Part shown: positions 38,552 through 45,013 of the stretch, piece by piece
How the letters are laid out: every line of letters begins with the position of its first letter
Position numbering within the stretch: position 1 is the stretch's first letter
From: Cellulomonas biazotea
GTDB lineage: Bacteria > Actinomycetota > Actinomycetes > Actinomycetales > Cellulomonadaceae
NCBI RefSeq assembly: GCF_004306155.1
Contig: NZ_BIMR01000059.1
Span: 1 to 49,979, forward strand
Length of the DNA stretch: 49,979 bases
Reading direction: 5' to 3'
Notes under the pieces: generated by a model
What the model was told of the DNA's origin: nothing
Seen by the model: the letters and a program-made list of their open reading frames with translations, nothing else
Database searches by the model: none
Program-made: the position numbers and the translations under genes

Positions 38552-39958
38552 TCACAGGCCGTAGCGCGACTTGAGGTGCCGCCACCAGTCGCGGAACATC
38601 CACGCGTCGAAGTCCGTGATCGCGGCCGACGACCCGGCGAGCATGACGAACCGCGACACGCCGGTCGGCGTCCAGTCGTAGAAGTCGTCGAGGCCGAACG
38701 TGTGCCCGATCTCGTGCTGCAGGATCGTCACGTCGGCGTTGTCGAGCGCCCCGAGGAAGTACTCGGTGCCCATCCGCTGCCCCCAGTCGCCGCCCGCTCC
38801 CCCGCCGAAACCGTCGGTCAGCCAGAACGACTGGTCGTAGTGCCGAGCCGCACCGCCCGGGTAGCTCCCGTCCTGGTGGAAGAACCGCCCGAGCGACTCG
38901 GGGCACTGCGGCGCGTTCTCGCGGATGTCACCGACGTAGACGTCGACCGAGCTGTCCGACCACTGCAGCAGCGACCGGTCGCGGACCGCCCACCCGACGA
39001 CCCGGATGTCGACCTCCTGGTACGGCCAGCCGTTCCAGCGTGTGCCGTCGGGCTGGAGCATGCGCGCGAACCACTTGCGGTACTGGGCCTCGTACTGCGC
39101 GTGGATCTTGTCCCGCTGGGCCGCCGTGACGGTCCTGGTGGAGTCCCAGCGGACGCACACGTTGAGGTAGCCGCCGTTGGCCATCACCTGGTCCCAGCCG
39201 TAGTTGCGGAAGCCGTAGAGGTTGCCGTTGTTGTACGTCTGCTCCTGGTGGCGCCAGACCTCGTCGAGCGCCGGAGCCAGGGCCGCGGGCGGGTTCCAGA
39301 CGGGTGCGGTCGTGGGCGACGGCGTCGGCGTGGGAGTCGGCGTGGGTGTCGGGGTCGGCGTCCGGGTGGCGGTCGGCGTCGGGGTGGGGGTGCGCGTGAC
39401 GGTCGGCGTCGGGGTGGGCGTCGTCGTGGACGTGGGCGTCGGCGTGGGCTGGCCGACGACGGTGCAGGCCACGCCGTTGAGACGCAGGTCGGTCGGCGCG
39501 GGCGTCCGGCCGACGTGGGTCGCGTTGAAGCCGACCGACCACGTCTCGCCGGTGGCCAGGCGCTGCTTCCAGCCGGGTGCCCTCGCCCGGACCTGGGTGC
39601 CGGTCGTCGCGAGGTCGGCGTTCCAGCCCTGGACGAGGTACTCGCCCGCGGTGAAGGTCCACGTGAGCTCCCAGCCGTCGACGGGGGCGTCGACGGTGAA
39701 GGCGACGTTGCCGGTGAAGCCCGTGTTCCAGGACGCGGTGACGGTGTAGGTCGCGGTGCAGCCGGCCGCGGCGGACGCCGGGGCGCTCGGCACGGCGACG
39801 AGGGTGGCCGCGAGCCCGGCCGTGAGGGCCGCGGCGGTGGCAGCGACGCGTCGAACGGGGCGGGTCGCGGCGGGTCCCGTGCCGGCCGGACGGGAGCGGG
39901 CGGAGCGGGGGCGGCGCACCCGGGACGTGCGGGTGCGGGCGGACGGGTCGGAGGTCAT
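38552..39958 (-). CDS. Secreted cellulose-binding (CBM2) protein with putative zinc-metallopeptidase domain
   Basis: A 468-residue secreted protein. Residues 1-65 are an Arg-rich start and a signal peptide ending ASA. Residues 66-168 are a family 2 carbohydrate-binding module: Cys67 and Cys165 flank it, and exposed-type Trp residues occur in ASWNTGF and WELTWTF. Residues 171-226 are a Pro-Thr repeat linker. The C-terminal 240 residues contain HEIGHTFGLDD (His415, Glu416, His419, Asp424/425) and a possible Met-turn RFVML (Met439) before ITDFDAWMFRDWW. That arrangement resembles M6/M7-like zincins. The peptidase assignment is inference; a non-catalytic use cannot be excluded. A palindromic operator lies over its promoter. 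Confidence 0.82.
   Translation of the reverse strand: MTSDPSARTRTSRVRRPRSARSRPAGTGPAATRPVRRVAATAAALTAGLAATLVAVPSAPASAAAGCTATYTVTASWNTGFTGNVAFTVDAPVDGWELTWTFTAGEYLVQGWNADLATTGTQVRARAPGWKQRLATGETWSVGFNATHVGRTPAPTDLRLNGVACTVVGQPTPTPTSTTTPTPTPTVTRTPTPTPTATRTPTPTPTPTPTPTPSPTTAPVWNPPAALAPALDEVWRHQEQTYNNGNLYGFRNYGWDQVMANGGYLNVCVRWDSTRTVTAAQRDKIHAQYEAQYRKWFARMLQPDGTRWNGWPYQEVDIRVVGWAVRDRSLLQWSDSSVDVYVGDIRENAPQCPESLGRFFHQDGSYPGGAARHYDQSFWLTDGFGGGAGGDWGQRMGTEYFLGALDNADVTILQHEIGHTFGLDDFYDWTPTGVSRFVMLAGSSAAITDFDAWMFRDWWRHLKSRYGL
39281..39448 (-). repeat. Pro-Thr linker coding repeat
   Basis: A low-complexity stretch encodes about 55 residues of Pro-Thr repeats (PTPTPT...TRT...PTPTPT) between the CBM2 and the C-terminal domain. 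Such linkers are typical of secreted cellulases of Cellulomonas. Repeat length may vary between strains. Confidence 0.9.
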
Positions 39959-40014
39959 GGCGCTCCAGACGTCGGACGGCGGCGGGCTGTGCCGCGGGGA
40001 CCGGGAAGCGGCAC

Positions 40015-40038
40015 ACGCTAGTGACGTCGAAGCGCTTC
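40015..40038 (-). promoter_or_regulatory. Promoter and LacI-type operator of the CBM2 gene
   Basis: TAGCGT on the minus strand (40015-40020) is a good -10 box. Eight bp upstream lies the perfect 10-bp palindrome GAAGCGCTTC (40029-40038), in the -35/-10 spacer. LacI-family sugar regulators such as CelR/CebR bind palindromes centred on AGCGCT in actinobacteria. A further repeat CCTGAA-N4-TTCAGG lies at 40047-40062. Confidence 0.6.
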
Positions 40039-40090
40039 CGAGCCCCCCTGAAGCCTTTCAGGTCAGCGTTTCGGCGACCCGCGCCGGGCG

Positions 40091-40732
40091 TCAGGCGTCG
40101 CTCGTGGCCGCCGGTGCGTCGGTCCGTCCGGGCTCGACGTCGACCGGACCGTGCGGCGCCCCCGTGATACCTAGCTCGTCCACGAGGAACAGGAAGGCCT
40201 TGCCGTACGGGTGGTCGCGGACGTCCTCGCGGACGCGGTCCCAGTCGATCTGCTCGCGCAGCGCCCGGACGATCGCGAGGAGCCGCCCGAAGTCGCACGC
40301 GTGCTCGCCCAGCACCCGCATCTTGGCCGACACGATGTCGGTCGCCGCGAGGACGGGCATCCGCACCGCGAGCACCTCGAGCTCGTCGCTGCGGGCCAGC
40401 AGCTCGCGCGTCACCGGCTCCCCCACCATGCGGAACAGGACGTCGACGAGCTGACCGTGGTGGAAGGCCTTGAACAGCCAGTTCTCCGCCGGCTGCTCGA
40501 CCTGCAGGCCCGCTGCGGCGATCGCGGCCTTCGCCCGCTCGACGTCTTCCTCCGGCACCGCGAAGTCCGCGTCGTGGCTCGGCTCGGGCGCGCCGCGCGC
40601 CCACGACGCGTAGCCGCCCACGAGCGCGAACGGGATCTGGGCATCGGTCAGCGCCACCGCGACGAGCCGCAGCCCGTCCTGCAGAGCCGTGCGGTCGTCG
40701 GGGGGATTCTCCAGGGCGCCCTGCACCGTCAT
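40091..40732 (-). CDS. Nucleotidyltransferase-fold protein
   Basis: A 213-residue protein with a nucleotidyltransferase core: ALVGGYASWARG followed by SHDADFAV, where the aspartates would hold the metal. Proteins of this type range from AbiEii-like toxins to lincosamide/aminoglycoside transferases and inactive relatives. No AbiEi-like or other antitoxin gene is beside it, so no toxin call is made. The ATG at 40732 lacks a clear Shine-Dalgarno; GAGATT lies 6 nt upstream. It lies between the CBM2 gene and a divergent phosphatase-fold gene. Confidence 0.72.
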   Translation of the reverse strand: MTVQGALENPPDDRTALQDGLRLVAVALTDAQIPFALVGGYASWARGAPEPSHDADFAVPEEDVERAKAAIAAAGLQVEQPAENWLFKAFHHGQLVDVLFRMVGEPVTRELLARSDELEVLAVRMPVLAATDIVSAKMRVLGEHACDFGRLLAIVRALREQIDWDRVREDVRDHPYGKAFLFLVDELGITGAPHGPVDVEPGRTDAPAATSDA

Positions 40733-40790
40733 CGGGCCAATCTCTCACCCCGCCGCGCACACCCGCAGGTCGGCGACGAGAATCGCCAGG

Positions 40791-41555
40791 GTGCGCGTCG
40801 CGACCTTCAACATCCTGCACGGCCGCTCGACCGTCGACGGCGAGGTGCGGCTCGACCGGTTCGCGGACGCCGTGCGCGACCTCGACGCCGACGTCCTGGC
40901 CCTCCAGGAGGTGGACCGGGACCAGCCGCGGTCGCACGGTGCCGACCTCACCGTGATCGCGGCCGACGTCATGGACGCCCCGCACCATCGGTTCGCCGCG
41001 ATCCTGCACGGCGAGCCGGGCCTGTGGACCGCCGTCACGGGCGACCAGCAGCCCGCGGCCGCGAGCTACGGCATCGCGCTGCTCAGCCGGTACCCCGTGC
41101 GCGAGTGGCGCGTCCTGCAGCTCCCGACGCTGCGCCGCCGCGCGCCCGTGCGGTGGCCCGGCACGCGCTGGCCCACGCTCGTGCGCGACGAGCCCCGGGC
41201 CGCACTGGCCGCCGTCGTCGAGGCACCCGAGGGGCTCGTCACGGTCGTCGGGACGCACCTGACGTTCATCCCCGGGTGGAACGTGCGACAGCTGCGGCAC
41301 CTCGTCGCGCAGACGCGCACGCTCCCCCGGCCGCTCGTGCTCATGGGCGACCTGAACCTCGAGGGCGACCGGCCCCAGCGGGCGACCGGACTGCGGCCCG
41401 TCGTCGTCGCCGACACCTACCCCGTCGCGCACCCCGAGCGGCAGCTCGACCACGTGCTCGTCGACGGCGCGCTGCACCCGGTCCGCCCCGGCCGCGCGGT
41501 CGACACCGGGCTGTCCGACCACCGCGCGCTCGTCGTCGACCTCACGACGCTCTGA
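40791..41555 (+). CDS. Endonuclease/exonuclease/phosphatase-family protein
   Basis: A 254-residue EEP-fold protein with the full metal-dependent set: FNILHG at the N-terminus, LQEVDRDQ (Glu), GTHLTF, MGDLNLE (Asp and Asn) and SDHRALVVDL (Asp-His). Family members cleave phosphodiester or phosphomonoester bonds in DNA, lipids or small molecules; the target here is unknown. No signal peptide is seen. The GTG at 40791 begins right at the conserved RVATFNILHG. It ends at a bidirectional terminator before livK. Confidence 0.85.
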   Translation: MRVATFNILHGRSTVDGEVRLDRFADAVRDLDADVLALQEVDRDQPRSHGADLTVIAADVMDAPHHRFAAILHGEPGLWTAVTGDQQPAAASYGIALLSRYPVREWRVLQLPTLRRRAPVRWPGTRWPTLVRDEPRAALAAVVEAPEGLVTVVGTHLTFIPGWNVRQLRHLVAQTRTLPRPLVLMGDLNLEGDRPQRATGLRPVVVADTYPVAHPERQLDHVLVDGALHPVRPGRAVDTGLSDHRALVVDLTTL

Positions 41556-41589
41556 CGACCGGACGCGGTTACCGGCCGCCGGACACGCC

Positions 41590-41621
41590 GACGGGGCCGG
41601 TGCCTGAGCACCGACCCCGTC
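41590..41621. terminator. Bidirectional hairpin between the EEP gene and livK
   Basis: A 14-bp stem with one wobble (GACGGGGCCGGTGC with GCACCGACCCCGTC) and a CTGA loop sits between the ends of two convergent genes. Confidence 0.78.
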
Positions 41622-41645
41622 GACCCTGTCATCGATCCGTGGGGA

Positions 41646-42905
41646 TCAGCCGACCTCGCCGAACTCCGACTTCGTGAAGGAGTACATGTTGGCGCCGTCG
41701 AACGTGTAGACGCCGATGTACGCCGACGACGGGTCGTTGTCCGCGTTGAACGGACCCGCACCCGACTGCCCCTCGTAGTCGATGTCCTTGTCGTCCTCGA
41801 GCAGCGCCACGCAGTCCGCGAACGTGTCGCACTTCTCGCCGCCGTCGGCACCGGAGACGGCCGCCATGTTGGCCTGGATGGTCTCACCGTCCGTGGCACC
41901 GCCCTTGACGGCCGCGAGGGCCGCCAGGATCGTCGCGTCGTACGCCTCGGCCGCGTAGGAGAAGTCCTGCAGCGAGTCGTTGACCTCGAGCAGGCGCGCC
42001 TGGAAGTCCTCCGTCGGGAAGGCACCCGGGAGCGTGCCCTGCGCACCCTCGAGCAGACCGGCCTGGAACTCCTCGCCGAACTGCGTGAGGTTGCCGTCGA
42101 CGAAGTAGACCTTCGACATGTCGAAGCCCTGCGTCGCGAGCTCGTTGACGATGAGCGGCGTCTGCGTCGTGAAGGCGATGATCGCCAGCGCGTCCGGCTG
42201 GGCGGCGAGCGCGTCGCTCACGATCGTCGTGTAGTTCGTCTCGTTCGGGTCGAACTCCTGGCCCTCCGTGCCGTAGACGAGCGACAGGCCGTTCGTCTCG
42301 ACGACGGACTGCACGACGTTGCGCAGCGAGATGCCGTAGTCGTCGTTGAAGACGATGACACCGGGCTTCTGCGAGCCGTCACCGAGGATGAGGTTGGCGA
42401 GCGCCGAACCCTGCACCGTGTCCGGCGGGGCCGTCCGGAAGTAGAAGTCCGAGTAGCCCGAGAGGTCCGTCGCGGTGTTCGCCGGCGAGATCTGGACGAT
42501 GTTCGCGCCCGTGATGTCGTCGATGACGTTGCGGGTCACGGAGGACGACGCCGCACCGATGATGACGGAGACGTCCTGGCTGATGAGGTCCTGCACCGAC
42601 TGGGTCGCGACCTCGGCGTGCTCCGCGTCCGAGGAGTCCGTGTGGATGGCCTCGACGTCCGAGCCGAGGACACCGCCCGCCTCGTTGATCTCGTCGACCG
42701 CGAGGTCGACGCCGGCGATCTCGGGGGGACCGAGCTGGGCGAGCGAGCCCGTCTGCGGCAGGAGCGTGCCGATCTTCAGCGCGCCGGCCTCCGACGTCGT
42801 GGTCTCCTCGTCGCCGGACTCTCCCCCGCTGCTGCACGCGGCGAGGACGAGCGCGGCGGCACCGGCCAGGGCTGCTGCCCGAAAGGCGTGTGTCGAACGA
42901 ATCAT
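41646..42905 (-). CDS. livK: Branched-chain amino-acid-binding lipoprotein LivK
   Basis: A 419-residue periplasmic-binding-type lipoprotein with signal peptide and lipobox LAAC (Cys24). The fold starts LKIGTLLPQTGSLAQLGPPEIAGVDLAV, typical of Leu/Ile/Val-binding proteins, followed by IIGAASSSVT and FNDDYG. Two cysteines in KCDTFADCVAL probably form a disulfide. It is very likely the ligand receptor for livHMGF at 34-38 kb, although three unrelated genes lie between. GAGGGG lies about 8 nt before the ATG. A TACCTT -10 candidate (42972-42977) would give a leader of about 60 nt. Ligand identity is inferred. Confidence 0.92.
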   Translation of the reverse strand: MIRSTHAFRAAALAGAAALVLAACSSGGESGDEETTTSEAGALKIGTLLPQTGSLAQLGPPEIAGVDLAVDEINEAGGVLGSDVEAIHTDSSDAEHAEVATQSVQDLISQDVSVIIGAASSSVTRNVIDDITGANIVQISPANTATDLSGYSDFYFRTAPPDTVQGSALANLILGDGSQKPGVIVFNDDYGISLRNVVQSVVETNGLSLVYGTEGQEFDPNETNYTTIVSDALAAQPDALAIIAFTTQTPLIVNELATQGFDMSKVYFVDGNLTQFGEEFQAGLLEGAQGTLPGAFPTEDFQARLLEVNDSLQDFSYAAEAYDATILAALAAVKGGATDGETIQANMAAVSGADGGEKCDTFADCVALLEDDKDIDYEGQSGAGPFNADNDPSSAYIGVYTFDGANMYSFTKSEFGEVG

Positions 42906-43048
42906 GCGTGGTACCCCTCTGTGAGTACACCGATCCGCAGGCCCCGGGTCAGGGCCTCACGATGTGGCGCGAAGGTACTCATTCTTTGTGTCCGCCATGT
43001 GAATGCGAACATCTCACCGCGTGTTGTTGCCGAGTTGTGACAAAGCGG

Positions 43049-43081
43049 GAGGCCGGTCGAACTGGACGTCCGACCGGCCTC
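43049..43081 (-). terminator. Terminator hairpin after the ANTAR regulator gene
   Basis: A perfect 11-bp stem (GAGGCCGGTCG with CGACCGGCCTC) and 11-nt loop lies 31 nt after the stop. The minus-strand RNA continues into a weakly U-rich CGCUUUGUC. Confidence 0.72.
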
Positions 43082-43111
43082 GTGACCAGCGCTCTCAAGC
43101 CCTCCCAGGGC

Positions 43112-43795
43112 TCAGGAACCGCCTCCGACCTGGTCGATCACCGCGTCGGCGACCTCGCGCATCGTCAGGCGGCGGTCCATGGAGGTCTTCTGGATCCAGC
43201 GGAACGACTCCGGCTCCGTCAGGCCCATCTTCGTCATCAGCAGACCCTTGGCACGGTCCACGCGCTTGCGCGTCTCGAACCGCTCCGCCAGGTCCGCGAC
43301 CTCGGACTCGAGCGCGGAGATCTGCGCGTAGCGGGAGATCGCGATCTCCACCGCCGGCAGCAGGTCGGCGGGGCTGAACGGCTTCACGACGTACGCCATC
43401 GCGCCCGCGTCACGCGCGCGCTCCACCAGCTCGGTCTGCGAGAACGCCGTGAGCAGCACGACCGGCGCGAGGTGTGCCTTGCCGATCCGCTCCGCCGCGG
43501 AGATGCCGTCGAGCACGGGCATCTTCACGTCCATGACGACGACGTCCGGCTTGAGCTCCGTGGCCAGCGCGACCGCCTGCTCGCCGTCGCCGGCCTCGCC
43601 GACCACGTCGAACCCGGCGTCGCGCAGCGTCTCGACGACGTCCATGCGGATGAGCGCCTCGTCCTCGGCGACGACCGCGCGCCTGGCCGGACGCGCCGCG
43701 GGAGCGGCCTCCGTCGGCTCCTCCGCCGGGGCGGTGGTCGGCAGGTCGAGGTCCGGCGTCGCCTCGGTGGGCTCGGGGGTTGCGTCCTTGGTCAC
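43112..43795 (-). CDS. pdtaR: ANTAR-domain response regulator (PdtaR-like)
   Basis: A 227-residue response regulator whose output is RNA binding. After a 45-residue Pro/Thr/Glu-rich N-terminus comes a receiver domain (AVVAEDEALIRMDVVETLRDAG; phospho-acceptor Asp in VVVMDVKMPVLDG; conserved Lys in YVVKPF). The ANTAR domain is at the C-terminus (RVDRAKGLLMTKMGLTEPESFRWIQ...MREVADAV). ANTAR proteins act by transcription antitermination at paired hairpins. Mycobacterial PdtaR is phosphorylated by the kinase PdtaS, which is not in this window. The GTG at 43795 is chosen because TACGCT (43802-43807) lies 6 nt before it, a leaderless promoter. Confidence 0.9.
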   Translation of the reverse strand: MTKDATPEPTEATPDLDLPTTAPAEEPTEAAPAARPARRAVVAEDEALIRMDVVETLRDAGFDVVGEAGDGEQAVALATELKPDVVVMDVKMPVLDGISAAERIGKAHLAPVVLLTAFSQTELVERARDAGAMAYVVKPFSPADLLPAVEIAISRYAQISALESEVADLAERFETRKRVDRAKGLLMTKMGLTEPESFRWIQKTSMDRRLTMREVADAVIDQVGGGS

Positions 43796-43801
43796 GGGCA
43801 C

Positions 43802-43807
43802 AGCGTA
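43802..43807 (-). promoter_or_regulatory. pdtaR -10 box, leaderless promoter
   Basis: TACGCT on the minus strand ends 6 nt before the GTG at 43795. The same hexamer serves uvrC and the terC riboswitch. Confidence 0.55.
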
Positions 43808-43921
43808 GTCGCCGCAGGCCGTCGCAACGCTGCAGGGTTCCTGTGTGACGTGCGCCGCTCGCCGTGCACGGGGTCCCGTCCCGCCCGTGAGCAGGCGCGT
43901 CCGTGGCGTCGCCCGGCTGAC

Positions 43922-43927
43922 TATCCT
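43922..43927 (+). promoter_or_regulatory. -10 box of the tRNA gene
   Basis: TATCCT ends 9 nt before the first base of the tRNA, giving a transcript that starts at or just before the mature 5' end. Confidence 0.5.
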
Positions 43928-43936
43928 GGCCGCCTG

Positions 43937-44010
43937 GCCCCGATAGCCCAACCGGCAGAGGCGTTCGGCTCAAACCCGATCCAGTGTGGGTTCGAATCCC
44001 ACTCGGGGCA
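43937..44010 (+). tRNA. tRNA-Leu (anticodon CAA), short variable arm
   Basis: The 74-nt cloverleaf closes well: acceptor GCCCCGA/TCGGGGC, T stem GTGGG/CCCAC with loop TTCGAAT, D stem GCC/GGC with an 11-nt loop, anticodon stem with a U-U mismatch at 27-43 and loop CTCAAAC. U33 is followed by CAA (43971-43973), which reads UUG leucine codons. Discriminator A73 fits leucine. The variable region is only 5 nt (CCAGT), whereas bacterial tRNA-Leu normally has a long class II arm, so the identity deserves a check. CCA is not encoded in full. Confidence 0.85.
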
Positions 44011-44076
44011 CCCAGCTCGTCCAGGTCAGCGAATCTCGGCCGGCCTGGAACGTGGCCGCATTCGCGACCGCTGCTC

Positions 44077-44961
44077 TCAGGAGCGCGTCTCGCAGACGAC
44101 GCCCGTGCACTGGGGCTCGGTGCCGTTGCGGTAGGCGACGTTGCCGCCCAGGTCGGTCGCGAGCGGTGCGTAGATCCCGTAGCCCGTGTTCCCGATCGCG
44201 ACCGTGTCCTTCAGGCTCGCCGGGTGGGTCAGGTAGACGGCGTCGCCGTTGCGCCGGAACGTGTTGCCCTCCATCGCGACGAACGGGACGCCCGGGGTGA
44301 TCTGGTCGGGATCCGAGGCCACCGCGACCCGGTTGCCGACGAACGTGTTCCCCACCAGGTGCTTCGGCGTCGTCGCGCTCACCGCGAGGTCGTTGTCGAC
44401 GAACCTGTTGTGCAGGATCTCGTCGGCGTCGAGCGAGAAGTCCGAGCCGATGACGATGCCGTTGCGGGCGAACGTGTTGCCCTCGAAGAAGGCACCCACG
44501 CCGTCGTAGTTGTCGTAGACGATCCTGCTGCCGGTCACCACGGAGTCGGTGAGACGGAGCCGGGTCTCGCTGCCGGTGAAGGTCTGCTCGTTGTCGACGA
44601 AGCGAGACCGGGCGATCGTGATGAGCCTGTTGCTCGATGCCGCGAACCTGTTGCGGAGGAACGTGGAGTCGGAGATCGTCGCGCTCGCGTAGAACGTCGA
44701 GATCGCGTGCTCGTTGTCGACGAACCGCGATCGGCGGACGTCGACGTCTGCACCAAAGCTGCTGAGCAGCGCGAAGACGTTTCCGCGGAACACGACGTCC
44801 TCGACGACGACTCGCCTGATCGTGCAGTCGCGGGTGCGGGGCGGGTGCACGGGCGGACACGCACGCACGCCGGCCTTCCTGCGGTCTGGCTCTACCCGGC
44901 TTCCGCACGGGCGGAGGGGTCGTCGCCGAGGCGTTCGCTGCACCGTGACGGAGGGATGCAC
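44077..44961 (-). CDS. Right-handed parallel beta-helix protein, probably 5'-truncated
   Basis: From about residue 47 to the end the 294-residue reading frame is a run of solenoid turns with the ...RNRF/NTF/GNTFxxN pattern (for example EGNTFARNGIVIGS, LVGNTFVGNRVAV, MEGNTFRRNGDAVYL), like NosD/periplasmic copper-binding-type beta-helix proteins. Such proteins are normally secreted, but the first 46 residues are Arg/Pro-rich without a signal peptide, and the solenoid begins abruptly. The gene has therefore probably lost its 5' end, or has an undetected frameshift upstream; it may be a pseudogene. It ends 66 bp from a tRNA gene and starts 52 bp from a divergent Fic gene. The start codon is uncertain. 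Confidence 0.55.
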   Translation of the reverse strand: MHPSVTVQRTPRRRPLRPCGSRVEPDRRKAGVRACPPVHPPRTRDCTIRRVVVEDVVFRGNVFALLSSFGADVDVRRSRFVDNEHAISTFYASATISDSTFLRNRFAASSNRLITIARSRFVDNEQTFTGSETRLRLTDSVVTGSRIVYDNYDGVGAFFEGNTFARNGIVIGSDFSLDADEILHNRFVDNDLAVSATTPKHLVGNTFVGNRVAVASDPDQITPGVPFVAMEGNTFRRNGDAVYLTHPASLKDTVAIGNTGYGIYAPLATDLGGNVAYRNGTEPQCTGVVCETRS

Positions 44962-45001
44962 GACCGGTGTGCTTATCCATCTTTAGTCACCGATCGAGTG
45001 A

Positions 45002-45007
45002 TAACGT
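45002..45007 (+). promoter_or_regulatory. fic -10 box, leaderless promoter
   Basis: TAACGT ends 6 nt before the GTG of the Fic gene, in a locally AT-richer stretch (44,968-45,007). Confidence 0.5.
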
Positions 45008-45013
45008 CGAGGC

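Noticed and set aside
39281-39448. Tandem GTCGGCGTGGG-like repeats suggesting a CRISPR or satellite
   Set aside because: No unique spacers; the repeats simply encode the Pro-Thr linker of the CBM2 protein.
40091-40732. AbiEii-type toxin of an abortive-infection system
   Set aside because: The nucleotidyltransferase fold is visible but there is no adjacent antitoxin gene and the diagnostic AbiEii motifs could not be confirmed.
43937-44961. tRNA attachment site of an integrated element
   Set aside because: No integrase, no direct repeat of the tRNA 3' end and no phage or transposon genes were found in the window.
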